Source: Chrysogorgia sp. JL179-B06
Taxonomy: Eukaryota; Cnidaria; Anthozoa; Scleralcyonacea; Chrysogorgiidae
Assembly (NCBI GenBank): GCA_035772405.1
Contig: JAYKKM010000496.1
Coordinates: 2,021,001 to 2,085,000, forward strand
Direction: 5' to 3'
DNA: 64,000 bases
This document shows positions 26,102 through 36,650 of the stretch, one piece after another. The notes beneath the pieces were generated by a model, which saw only the letters and a list, made by a program, of their open reading frames with translations, searched no databases and was not told the origin of the DNA. A program made the position numbers and the translations under genes. Each line of letters opens with the position of its first letter. Positions within the stretch are counted from its first letter, which is position 1.

Positions 26102-26620
26102 GTATAAAGATAAGAGCCCAGCTCAATATACATACATGTAAATGTAAATGTATTGCCATAATAATATGCAAACAAGTCAAGTTTTAAAACATTTTTACTG
26201 ACGTTTCATTGCGAACTTACAACATCTTCAGAGTGATAATTATCTATATACTATAAGTCTATATTTACAATTAGACGGCTAACCAATGAGGTAATGAGGT
26301 GACAAACAGAAGGTGACATAAATAACAGCACACAGTTAAAATAGAGAAAGCGGTATGGAAGAGATGTTCTCATTGAGAGACGGTTTGAATTTAGAAATCA
26401 GTAAATTCTCTCGAATGAGGAGTTCAAAGTTGGAGGAAGAAGAGAGAAGAAGAGATAATAAAGAAGTCATCAGGAGTAATAGTTAGCAGAAATGGAAGTG
26501 GTTGCTCGTTTCTTTCCAGTCAAAGGCGATACCCCAATGTGTTCTGAGATTCGCGTATGTAATTATATATTATTATGGCAATACATTTACGTATATTGAG
26601 CTGAGCTCTTATCTTTATAC
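26102..26620. mobile_element. MITE with ~60-bp inverted ends
   Basis: The left end GTATAAAGATAAGAGCCCAG (continuing CTCAATATACA...GTAAATGTATTGCCATAATA) is mirrored at the right end, which finishes GCTCTTATCTTTATAC. About 520 bp, non-coding. It contains GACGTTTCATTGCG...CATCTTCAGAG near 26200. Confidence 0.8.
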
Positions 26621-26842
26621 TCCGATTATGCTTTCCGCCCGGAAAATCTATAGCTAATATCATCACAGTATTGTTTCGGAATTATTTAAGAAAATGGCCG
26701 CCCGTTTTTACGGTAGCCCGATGCAAATACAAGATGGAATTTGTGAGAATTCGAAAGTTTATGTACCCAAACCGTATAGGCGAGGGTTTTTAACATAAGT
26801 ACTTTCAATTTCTCCCAAACCCCTCGAGGTTCTGTAAACACA

Positions 26843-26965
26843 CTTACGAACGCTGTGATTCAGGTCAGTTATCGTGTTTGCAAGAGTACTTTTCTTAGTC
26901 TTATTTTTTAAGAGAAAAGTACTCTTGCAAACACGATAACTGACCTGAATCACAGCGTTCGTAAG
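26843..26965. repeat. Perfect 53-bp inverted repeat, 17-nt loop
   Basis: The arm at 26843-26895 (starting CTTACGAACGCTGTGATTCA) is matched without mismatch by 26913-26965. The loop is TAGTCTTATTTTTTAAG. The identity implies a recent event or selection for the hairpin. It lies in the sense-strand intron of the kinase-KEN gene. Confidence 0.92.
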
Positions 26966-27054
26966 AGTGGGCAACCTCTTTTATAAAAACACATAGTCAT
27001 TGGTAATCTTGCTTGGTTCGACTACAAATTACTGTACAACCTGCATTCTACCAG

Positions 27055-27230
27055 GGGTCGGTTGTTCAAAGCCTGGATAAGTTATTCGGTGGATAAGTCC
27101 TATCCAGTGGATAAATCTGCTATCTAGTGGATAGTTATCTAGCGGATAAAAAGCAGTTGTTCAAAGCGTGGATAGCGGGGTGGATAACTATCCGACTGAT
27201 AACAGATTTATACACTGGATAACTGCTCGT
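27055..27230. mobile_element. MITE-like GGATAA-rich element
   Basis: Repeated CACTGGATAA/GTGGATAA words in both orientations and two TTGTTCAAAGC motifs (27063 and 27148). A degenerate foldback element of a kind common in marine invertebrate genomes. Ends are not defined exactly. Confidence 0.55.
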
Positions 27231-28262
27231 TGATATGTAAATTTATAAATTTCGCCATTATACCAACTGCAAAAACTAAAAAAGCACAAAAATAAGTTGC
27301 TTCTTTTATTTGATTGAACATACAGTAATATTCTCCATAATAAGACTTCATTTAATTCCTGTTTTTTTGGCGTTTGTGATTGGTTGTCAAAGCATCGGAT
27401 AGTAGCGGGTGATGTAATCTTATTTCTGAGTTTGACACAGAGAAAAACGGCGCTAGCAAAAATTCTAATTGAGATGGAAACTGAATATACGTCCACTCTG
27501 CTAAATTATTTTACTTTGAAAATCTTGGGAAAGTATTTCCAATGAAGGACAAGTTTCGTTTTTCAAGTTAGTGTATTAATCTCATGGCGAGAAATTATGG
27601 GGCACAGTAGGCACATTCACTTAAACAAATTTGCTTAAAAAATATGGCCGTATATGTCAACAAGGTTTACATAGGCAAAATGAACATTATTCGGGCAAAT
27701 CTTTACTCGTGTTACCATTTTAAAATGTTCCATCAGAAGTTGTTCAAGGCCAACATGGTCTGTAATATTCAAGCACTACTTGCTTTTGAGCGAGTAATTT
27801 CGCTGCGGTATTACAGTATAAATATTGTCGTTTCACATGGTTTGTCCGCAGTGCTCCAAATAGGCGATGTGTCGAAATTTCTTCAATACTGAAGATTAAA
27901 TTCGGCTTTGAGCCAGACGAATAACGTTTATCGCAGATGTTCCAGCGGTTTTATGTTGGCAAATAATCGTACATTTCGATTATCTTTATCGGAATACTTC
28001 ATCCTAAATAGCCATTGCGGTATTCAGTTATGAAGTTGGACAATATTCGGTGTATTTTGGCTCAAGAATTTATATGATACTTTGCGTAAAACCAGTTCAG
28101 AAACCAAGACTAAATTTCTTGATATTTGCGCTTCGCCATATTTTCACACGCCGTTATCACTTCAAAATAAACAGTGTTAGCCTCCTCCACAGGCATCTCT
28201 GTCTTATATATTTCTTTGACAAAACATATCCTAGGTTGCCGTCGTAGATCTTAAAGTCCCGT
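27231..28262. other. Intronic DNA with one TAGCCTCCTC-type repeat end
   Basis: No coding sequence is supported. At 28178, TAGCCTCCTCCACAGGC is a single end of the MITE family seen complete at 46812-47127. Confidence 0.5.
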
Positions 28263-28627
28263 GTAACCCCAGAGGAGGTTGGACAGCAACGCGCAAAGGA
28301 TCACGGTTAGCGGGCTTGTTTTTCCGCACGGTTGTCATTTGTGCTTGGACTGTTTCGAAGGTAACATCTCCTAAAGATGGACGCTTTTGATACTCAAGGA
28401 TGTCAGGCTGGAATTTTTGCTGAAGAGAGCGTGATATACCTCTATTGTTGCGATTCTGCTTACGAATTCTCTTTCACTATGCGTAGTTCGCCATTTTAAA
28501 GTTTGAACGGGCATTTCTGTCAACATTTTAGTTTTCTAAATTCTGTCTGAGAGACGAATGTGTGTTTATATCAATTTCATTGGTCGAGATATGCACGTGA
28601 CAGCTGTCCACCCTCCTCTGGTGTAAC
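28263..28627. mobile_element. MITE with GTAACCCCAGAGGAGG ends
   Basis: The left end GTAACCCCAGAGGAGG followed by TTGGACAGC is mirrored on the right as GCTGTCCACCCTCCTCTGGT, ending GTAAC. About 365 bp with no coding capacity. Confidence 0.72.
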
Positions 28628-28715
28628 CCTAACCTTAATCCTAACCCTAGTGAAAATTTAAAAAGTGAAAATTGAACTGTTAAAGTGAAAATTTAAAAAA
28701 AATGGAAAAAATCAT

Positions 28716-28790
28716 ACTCACCCAACACTCGAACCCCGACCTCACAAGTAAAAGTCAATGACACAGATCACTCAGCTATGTAAGCAAACT
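28716..28790 (-). repeat. tRNA-like SINE head, different family
   Basis: The minus strand has A box TAGCTGAGTGATCTG and B box GGTTCGAGTGTTGG about 30 nt apart, preceded by ACATAGC and followed by an A/T-rich tail. The T stem and acceptor do not pair well, so it is a SINE remnant and not a gene. Confidence 0.5.
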
Positions 28791-28999
28791 TGAAATATTC
28801 GGTTGACGGTCAATATTTATGTAACCCATTGTAATTAGTGAACCATATACATAATAAAACGATGCTACCGACCGTCTACGGATTCCAAATTAGCAGTGGC
28901 GGCGCACGTGATTTTGCCCACGAAGTAACCTCGAAACATTAGAGACCTTCTATTCACTATTATATTAGTTTATCTATATAGCTTTATATATATATATAT

Positions 29000-29055
29000 A
29001 TATACTGTAGATTTATCTATAGGTTTATCTGAAGGTTTATCTATAGGTTTATCCG
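29000..29055. repeat. TAGGTTTATC short tandem repeat (split by transposon)
   Basis: TCTATAGGTTTATC and TCTGAAGGTTTATC units repeat up to 29055. A further unit, TATATAGGTTTATC, appears at about 33885, right after the CACTA-like element, showing where that element landed. Confidence 0.65.
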
Positions 29056-29942
29056 TACACTGTAAATTCAAAAGAGTCGTTTTGACCCCAAGGAGTCATT
29101 TCAGCACCTTTCCTCGAAGGGTCATTTTGACCCTTCAAGGAGTGGTTTTGACTCTAAGGGTTGTTTTGACTCCAACATGGGGTCAAAATGACACTTTAGT
29201 GGACTCCATGAACTCTTTCTAGGAGTTATAGGACTCCTGGAGGAGTCGATGGACTCTTTGTTAGAGTCATAGCACTCTTTGTTGGAGTCACAGCACTCTT
29301 TGTTGGAGTCCGAGGACTCTTTGTTAGAGTAATAGCACTCTTTGTTGGAGTTATTATGCTCTTTCTTGGAGTCATTATAGTTTTTCTTGATTTGTGGATA
29401 AGTTGAGGTAAAAATTGGTAATTAAATATATAAAATTATTCTATTCAAAAATATTTGAATAATTATGAACTATTCTGTATTCTGTTTTAGTAATGCATGA
29501 AAAACAACTGAATAGCTGATTTCACTATTATATCATAAATGAAATTGAATGCATCATTGTCGTTATATATGGTTGTCTACACACCAAATATGTCTAATAT
29601 TACACCAATCTGGTCTAAAATAATACTGAAATCCTCAGGCTCCGCCAAGCTGACAACATTGTTAAAATCTTTCTGAACATGTATCAAAATGCCGACCGGT
29701 ACTTTATTCCACATAGCACGTGATCAGAGTGACACGTGATGTTATTGTCTCGTCGCTTCGCGATTTTACATGTTCTGCGTGCGAAGAGAAGCTCGTATCT
29801 TTATAACTTTATTTGACGTATGAAACCTATCTACAAGCGAGATGAAATACGTATTGATCCACTGGACTTCTACCAACTAGACGACTGTCCTTGCTAAAGA
29901 TTTTGTTCGCGATTATGCTCGTTTAATCCGAAGAAAGAAGGC

Positions 29943-30040
29943 ATGCAGCTGTTGATCACTGTTGTTTTCAAAGCAGTGGTCAAAGTCAAACCGCCTAAAG
30001 GTGGCTGGAAAGCGTATCTGGGCGCGTGATTGCTGCGACT
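29943..30040 (+). other. Possible short first exon inside the CACTA-like element
   Basis: ATG at 29943 opens 28 codons (MQLLITVVFKAVVKVKPPKG, then GWKAYLGA) ending in TGA a few bases before a good donor (GACTG|GTGAGTTG) at 30041. This could be an untranslated first exon. The stop before the donor argues against it coding across the junction. Support is weak. Confidence 0.25.
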
Positions 30041-31177
30041 GGTGAGTTGTATATAATTTGTTAATGACTTTGGTGATAATCTACTGCTCTCTTAATGTTT
30101 AATAATACTTAAATCTGTGTTTCATAATTGCGAATCACCATTAATTTTGGACGCCATTGAGATTGACATTAATTATTCGTCGAGTGAGTCGCTGTTGAAA
30201 CATTTATATTGATCAGCTTTCGTCAATTGCTCATAAGACCTTTGAAAGTTTGCTGAAAAAGTTCTTATGAGCCAGTTAAGCCCCTGAAGGAAAATGCACG
30301 AGAACTGTTTGTTATATTAAATCTTGCTCTTCATCAAAGCAATTAAACTGATTTAATTCTAAGAGAAACTGGTTGCTGGTTGGCCACTTAGTTTATGACA
30401 ATGTTGAAGTTATAGTGAAGGAAAACTTTGAGTGTGAAGATGCAACTGAGATTGGTTGTGAAAAATATAACTTCAAGGCCTAACAGTTTAGTTGCTGGAA
30501 ATCAAATTAAGCCACAGCTCTTGGGATTATGGAGTCCTATGACAGGAGCTTGGCAACAAGTTCAGTATTATATGATGGTATTAAGCCATTATGAAGTGAA
30601 TGGATATTTTACTGAGAATATTTGGCATTTACACTACATTAATTGGATGACATATTAAAGTTATAGTGAAGGAAAATTGTAAGTGTGATAAACCGACTGG
30701 AACCAGTTAAGAAAAATGCAACTACAAGACTAGCCTGTGTCGCACCCCTGACTCGTCTTGGTACGAGTAAGTACGAGTACTTACTAACTAGGCTTCCTTA
30801 TGGCCCTTCTACACGATACAATTCATCGTATACGATTGTCATTCTGGCATACATTGTTGTATATGATTGTCGTACTGGCGTATGCAATTGTTTGCACACA
30901 ACATAATTCTTGTTTCTGATTCGATGGTGAATGTTGACATGCGTGTACAGTTTGATCACATACACCAAGAAGACAATCGTATACGACAAATCGTACCGTG
31001 TTCAGATGGTCCTTTAAGTACTTTAGTCTAATATAGTTATGCATTCATGTTTAAAACCATCAGGAGCCACCTTAATTGAGTGTAAGTGCCAAATATTCTC
31101 AGTAATAAACCCATTCACTTCATTCTTGGCATTTCCAGCATGGTCGTACAGGTATATACTGAACTTGTAGCCAAGCT

Positions 31178-31255
31178 CTCATAGTTCAGTCGGTCAGTGT
31201 GCTGGTGTACTGTATATTGCCAGGGTCGCAGGGTTCATTTCCCAGTATTATCCAG
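31178..31255 (+). repeat. tRNA-like SINE remnant
   Basis: A-box-like TAGTTCAGTCGGTCAGTG and B-box-like GGTTCATTTCC are about 32 nt apart on the plus strand, with weak stems. It is inside the CACTA-like element. Confidence 0.45.
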
Positions 31256-32510
31256 TTTGAATTAGTTGAGGACATATTGAAATAATATGTATTTCCCCCT
31301 GTACCATAATTTAGAGAGTGATATTTTACATTATATCTGTCAAGTTTTTGCATGGCATATTGAAGTGATATGTAGTTTCTTGTGACTGACACAATGTGCT
31401 ATTTGCACAGAAATCTATTACTGTAATTCATGAAGACTTCCAATTTATTGTCAGCCTTATTTGGAAATATATTCTGGCCCAGTTATCAGTCACAGGGAAA
31501 AGCAAGGAAGGCCATCCTTATCTGGACTGTGTGAAGGTCAAACTAATAATTGGTCAGAAATTGGCTATACGGTAATTAAAAAATTGAAATTGGTTATAAT
31601 TACATTACTTTTAAATTGTGTTGCTACTTGCTACCATCAGCAAAAGATTGATTCACTAAGCAGAAAATGCAATCAGATTATAATAAATATTGGTGCCCAC
31701 CACAAAACATGGACAAAAGCCAGGATATACAGTAATGTATGAAAAAATGTACGAAAGGGATTCTCAATTAATGCTCAAAGTGCCGATAACTTACTTTAGG
31801 ACTTTCCTTGGAAAAAATATGTGTTGTTATACATGTGTTTAAATTTTAACAATAAGAGACCTATTATGCCTCTCTCAAAAAGTCTCCTCAACTCTTTAAT
31901 AATACCAGGTTTTTGTTGTAATCTAAATTTAGAGAGCACGGTAACACCAAAGCCATTGGATAATTATCATTCAATGGCATCAAGACAACAAACTTAAACT
32001 AGTGGTCTGTTGCCAATGCTAATTGGCTATGCTACTATGGGTCTATTTATGGGTCTATTTAAATAGACCACTTATAGTGATTAAGCACCAGTTTTGAAAA
32101 TCAAAACAATGTAGAAAACTTTTGCGGTTTGTCTTTATTTTCATATTTTAAGTTTGACTGACTAGTTTGTTGATACTAAAACAATTAACTTGTGATGAGC
32201 GTTAGACAACTTGGCTTGCATAGAACACTTGTGCCTTGTTGTCTAATTGTTAAATTGACTGGTACCATATGCATATCTGCCTAATTTATCACTATGGTTC
32301 TGGATTATAGGTCAATGTTATAGGTCAAGTTAGTGAGGGGTTGATTCTGCATTCTCATCTCTATTACTTCTCTTTCATTATTTCCTTTCAAATAAAAAAG
32401 TAATTAACAAAATTTTTAAAAATGCCTCTAGAAATATCTCTTATACCTGTAGGACTATATCCCTCTTATTAATATTTTAAAATTTATATATTTATTTACT
32501 GTATTTTCAG

Positions 32511-32608
32511 CTCATGTCCTGAAGCACTTCTATAAAGCAACAGAATACACCAATGAGGCAACAATGGCATTATGGCAGAAACATGGAGAAATGAAAGGCG
32601 TACAATTG
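32511..32608 (+). CDS. Candidate 98-nt exon, unidentified
   Basis: Bounded by a strong acceptor (TTTACTGTATTTTCAG) and donor (TTG|GTAGGAAG). Only one frame is open: after one base from an upstream exon it reads AHVLKHFYKATEYTNEATMA followed by LWQKHGEMKGVQL. It enters in phase 1 and leaves in phase 0, so including it in the kinase-KEN transcript would shift that frame. It more likely belongs to a gene carried by the CACTA-like element or to a captured fragment. I do not recognise the family. Confidence 0.4.
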
Positions 32609-33214
32609 GTAGGAAGATAAAGGATGAAAACAGTTAGAACATTTTATTGAAACAAAACATTGATAATTTCATGTTTTTATAATGTTAATTGAATTTTTAG
32701 TGAAAATTGACACTACGTTTAGTTATTTCTTGCAAAACTCTTCCAAAGTCTTTGACACATTGACTCATGCCTTCATTAGATCTATAATTCCTCTGATGAA
32801 TTAGGACAGAGTAACTAGGTCCACAGCTTAGTAGGAAATAAATAAACGTAGTGTTTCAACCGAATATCGTTACTTAGTTTTTAAATGATCTTTTAGTGAA
32901 ATATGTGTGAATGTTAACCTGGGCCAGTTGTTTGAATGTCCATTAATTGGGCATGATAATATCATGTTTACCTTGATTAGGACCGATAATGTACTATTGA
33001 GAAATATTTTAAGTAGATTTTAAAACCTACCAGTACAGTATGTTGTTGACATATTTAGTTAATAAATTATTGAAAATATTGACATATTTAGTTTAATAAA
33101 CTATTTTACACAATCTCTATTTTTGTTTCTGTATATAATATGCAATATGCATGTATCATTCAAATTACAGGAATCATTCAAATAACATTGCTAATTTGGA
33201 CAACTTGTTATAGA

Positions 33215-33850
33215 GTAGAATGAACTTCATAAAGGGTACCAATGACTCTTCAAAGGAGTAGAAATGACCCAAAAAGGATAAAATTGACTCCTTCAAAGGT
33301 GTCGTCTGATGGCCCTAGATAAGTGTAGAAATGACCCAAAAGAAGGTTCAAAATTACTCCTTCGAAGGTGTCGTCTGACCCTAAATAAGAGTAGAAGTGA
33401 GCCAAAAGAAGGGTCAAAATGACTCCTTCGAAGGTGTCGTCTGACCCTGCATAAGAGTAAAAATGACCCCAAAGAAGAGTTAAAATGACTCCTTTAAAGG
33501 TGTCGTCTGACCCTACATAAGAGTAGAAATGACTCCTTCAAAGGTGTCAAAATGACTCCTTCAAAGGTGTCGTCTGACCCTACATAAGAGTAAAAATGAC
33601 CCCAAAGAAGAGTTAAAATGACTCCTTCAAAGGTGTCGTCTGACCCTACATAAGAGTAGAAATGACTCCTTCAAAGGTGTCAAAATGACTCCTTCGAAGG
33701 TGTCAAAATGACTCCTTCGAAGGTGTCAAAATGACTCTTGTAAAGGGTAGAAATGACTCTTTAAAGGAGTAGGCCAAAAAGGAGTCAAAATGACTCCTTC
33801 GAGGTGTCGTCCTGGGGTCAAAAAAATGACTCCTTCAAAGGAGTCAAAAT
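33215..33850. repeat. Right subterminal repeats of the CACTA-like element
   Basis: Many copies of ATGACTCCTTCAAAGG, GTGTCGTCTGACCC and AAGAGTAGAAATGAC, arranged in mixed order in a single orientation. The left end at 29080-29400 carries related GACTCTTTGTTGGAGTCA units. Confidence 0.85.
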
Positions 33851-34092
33851 GACTCTTTTGAATTTACAGTGTAGGTTTTAAATATATAGGTTTATCCAAC
33901 AGATAAACCCATGTAATCACCTATTGTGATTTATCTATTGTGATTTACCAACAGTTCATGTAGGGAAATTCACCATTCAATGTATCAATGGACAGTAGAC
34001 ACACATTGATAACACATTTTTTTGTTGAGGTGTCTATCCTGTTTAAATTTTCGTATTAAACTTAACTTTACATTTTGAACGTTTGCCTCTAG

Positions 34093-34790
34093 GAAACTCT
34101 ACTGTATATACCGATGACAAAGGGTCAAATTCAGAATATTGGAGAGCAGTAGAATCAATACCAAATGAAAATCAACCTGTTGGACCAGTGATATATAAGA
34201 GAAAGTCAGATATTCAAGTCGTAGGGATGCTTTGTTATTATATTTTAACCAAAGGTCAACATCCTTTTGGGCCGGAATACGACAGAGTTAAAAATCTCCT
34301 GGAGAATAACCCGGTGGGTTTAAAAAGCCTATTGAATCCTTCAGCTAAGCATTTGGTGACGTGGATGCTTGAGCACAAGATTAAAGATCGTCCTTATGTT
34401 CCTGAAGTATTAAAACATCCGTACCTTCAGTCACAGGAACAACAGTTTAGCTTCTTGGTTTCTCTTGGAAATGAACCAGAGATCAAGAGCAGAAATGTCA
34501 ACTGTAAAGTGTATCAACAGCTGAAAAATACTCCGTTCCCATCATTGGCTGCTCCAGGTTGGAAGAAACACCTTGATCCCGATATATTAAGTCATATGAG
34601 TAGACTTCGCAATTATGATGGCGACATGGTAGAATTATTGAGATTTCTACGAAACTTATCTGAGCATTGGCGTGACGAAGGCACTCCAGAGAAACTTCAG
34701 AAGATGATTGGCAAACCTGCAGAATATTTCCTGAAAAGATTTCCAATGTTACCATTGATTTGTTTTCAACATTCTACGTGTGGAGTCTGA
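34093..34790 (+). CDS. IRE1/RNase L-like kinase C-lobe and KEN RNase exon (last exon)
   Basis: Final exon of the kinase-KEN gene, 232 codons to a TGA at 34788-34790. The C-lobe shows YWRAVES in place of the usual WxAPE, then KSDIQVVGMLCYYILTKGQH and RPYVPEVLKHPYL. The KEN ribonuclease domain follows (FSFLVSLGNEPEIK to the end), with NYDGDMVELLRFLRNLSEHW and IGKPAEYFLKRFPML. The Tyr, Arg-Asn and His that form the IRE1 RNase site (human Y892, R905, N906, H910) align in NYDG, LRN and SEH, so RNA cleavage looks retained. The FLRNLSEH wording is nearer to RNase L than to IRE1. It acts by kinase-driven dimerisation in both families. The N-terminal sensor is unknown. Confidence 0.9.
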
Positions 34791-34897
34791 ATGGAAGGAA
34801 AGGTCGAGCCTGACCACTTACTTTTAAACTAACAAAGGTGGTGAACTTATCTTCCAAGTTATCTTATTTTAATAGAATTTTAAACATAGAATTTTAG

Positions 34898-34903
34898 AAT
34901 AAA
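34898..34903 (+). terminator. Poly(A) signal of the kinase-KEN gene
   Basis: AATAAA 108 bp after the stop codon on the same strand, a normal distance for a 3' end. Confidence 0.65.
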
Positions 34904-35253
34904 GAATATGGGACCGCAAAGTGGAGAATAATGATATTAAGCGAACCGTGGTCGAGTTTTTCTCTTCTTCTTTCCCGCTATAGTTTGTCACTCAGGGTAG
35001 TACCTCATATTATTGTATGGAGTTGTATTCTCTTAAATGGTGTAATTTCTAGTTTTAAGTCATTTATATACATAACTTATATGAAGACCTTTCACCAGCC
35101 TCGCAAAGCGTGTCGGTAAATAGATAGATATATGACTTTTGACTCACATTTAACCTGTACTTATATTCCTTGTGTAAAAATAGCCATTGTCATAAATAAT
35201 TTTATTGACCTATTTTTCATATCTTTATGTAGTAGTTAAAACATGAATAAAGG
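34904..35253. other. Intergenic, with a possible LINE tail
   Basis: No gene seen. CGGTAAATAGATAGATA near 35113 resembles a LINE 3' end, as does a minus-strand copy near 49230-49260 (CGGTAAATAAGGTTATCTAT). Confidence 0.45.
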
Positions 35254-35430
35254 AATACCAAATGTATTTCCGTGCAGGATACTGTGATCCAAACACGCGG
35301 GATGTTGCGAGACTTTCGAAAAGCGTAAAAAACACGAGCCGATAGACGAGTGTTTTTTAGCTTTTCGGAAGTCGAGCAACATCCCAAGTGTTTGGATCAC
35401 AGTATCCTGCACGGAAAACCATTTGGTATT
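35254..35430. mobile_element. Foldback/MITE, ~80-bp arms
   Basis: AATACCAAATG...TTTCCGTGCAGGATACTGTG, then ATCCAAACAC and GGGATGTTGC, is mirrored on the right with few mismatches. The centre is GAGCCGATAGACGAG. The CCGTGCAGGAT motif recurs in the palindrome at 36109. Confidence 0.88.
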
Positions 35431-36108
35431 TATTTTATAAAATAACGACAGAGAAATAACGAATTTTATCAAAAATAATATGATGAGAATACAAATTCTC
35501 CCAAGAATTATCAACTACCAATCACAATTCGTCTCCAACAGCAGACGAGCCGGAAAGCTGAAATTTGTTTTGCCGACAAATCCGACTACAATTAAAGAGC
35601 AGAATATGGATAAAAAACTCAACTTTGAATATCAGAAATACTGACTAGTTTTAGGAAAAAGCTTAATCATTACTGGAATCAGCCGTCTCAGGGTTTGGCT
35701 TGTTGTTTCAAAGCGAAAAGACAGATATATTGTGGGCAGCAACTGTCACTCTGGAAAGGTCTTCGCTGTCTTTTTCACAATTTCACTGGAAGAATTTGGA
35801 TTTTAAGTCGAGAGCTGTTGGGTATTTTACTTCGTATAGATAAAGATTGTTCTTTTCCCAGTGAGTTCATCCGGCAAGAAAATAGAAGGTATTCGCGAGT
35901 TTGTTGCTTTCAAAACATGCCCTTTTCAAACCTTGTTGTTTTGTTTAAGTTCGCTATTGAACACAAAATGGATCGGACGATCAGTTTTCTTGGTGATAGT
36001 TTTCTCACAATACAAAAACTATATTCTGTTTTTTTTTGAGAGTTTTGTTTTAACTTATAATGATAAACGGAATGAGGTGGAAAACGCCACTTAAAATTGC
36101 TGTAAATT
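35431..36108. other. No gene seen
   Basis: ORFs on both strands (for example 35695-36039 plus) have no recognisable domain and start with non-standard or poorly placed codons. Confidence 0.45.
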
Positions 36109-36138
36109 CCCGTGCAGGATATTCTCATCCTGCACGGG
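36109..36138. repeat. 30-bp palindrome (12-bp stem)
   Basis: CCCGTGCAGGAT and ATCCTGCACGGG flank a 6-nt loop. It shares CCGTGCAGGAT with the arms of the foldback at 35254-35430, so it may be a solo or collapsed end of the same family. Confidence 0.8.
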
Positions 36139-36317
36139 TATTAACCAATCAAATTGCTTGTGTACATGTTATTTTATAACGATGTTTATGTAATATATCT
36201 CAAATTCATGAATAATTCATGAGTTAATTAACCAATCAGAGTATGCGAATTAATCAGGTGATTGCGGTTGGATACCCCGGTGAACCATGCCAACACAATA
36301 CGCGTGACCTGGATTTC

Positions 36318-36385
36318 AGATGAACAACGTTGTTCATCTAATATCTTAATTAGATGAACAACGTTGTTCATCTAATATCTTAATT
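36318..36385. repeat. 34-bp tandem duplication of a perfect palindrome
   Basis: The 22-bp palindrome AGATGAACAAC plus its complement occurs at 36318-36339 and 36352-36373, each followed by AATATCTTAATT. Confidence 0.9.
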
Positions 36386-36502
36386 ACGCATGCAAATAAT
36401 CTTCAAATACGAAGACCGAATTAATGCAATACACACTTCAGAGCAACAATTGTCAACTGCAATTTAAATTATAACTAATTACTATTGTGTTCAATTGAGA
36501 TG

Positions 36503-36650
36503 CTATATGAACAACTCGAGCTCGTGTTTCACCGGGATATCCAAACACTCGAAAACAATTAACAAAAACACTCGCGCTCGTGTTTTCATACATTGTTTTC
36601 TCGTGTTTGGATATCCCGGTGAAACACTCGCTCTCGTTGTTCATATATAA
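36503..36650. mobile_element. Foldback/MITE with CCGGGATATCCAAACAC arms
   Basis: ATATGAACAAC, GTGTTTCACCGGGATATCCA and AACAC on the left are mirrored on the right across about 70 bp. The centre is rich in CACTCGCGCTCGTG. The layout (CCAAACAC near the tips, ACACTCG at the centre) parallels the 35254-35430 element. Confidence 0.85.

Larger units (their letters stand above)
29058..33871. mobile_element. CACTA-like DNA transposon, 4.8 kb, non-autonomous or decayed
   Basis: Terminal inverted repeats CACTGTAAATTCAAAAGAGT at 29058 and the complement ending CAGTG at 33871, flanked on both sides by TA (29056-29057 and 33872-33873). Inside each end is a dense field of short GAGTCAAAATGACTCC-type repeats (29080-29400 and 33215-33850), as in the subterminal repeats of CACTA/EnSpm elements. 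CACTR termini, a 2-bp duplication and subterminal repeats fit the CMC group. No transposase was recognised in the middle. It sits in the kinase-KEN intron. Confidence 0.78.
25671..34092 (+). other. 8.4-kb intron of the kinase-KEN gene
   Basis: It starts GTAAATCT and ends TTTGCCTCTAG. Joining 25670 to 34093 restores a GGA codon and a continuous frame through the activation segment (KKVSAG then NSTVYTDDK), so the intron call is firm. It holds several mobile elements, listed separately, including a CACTA-like element that makes up over half its length. Confidence 0.85.
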
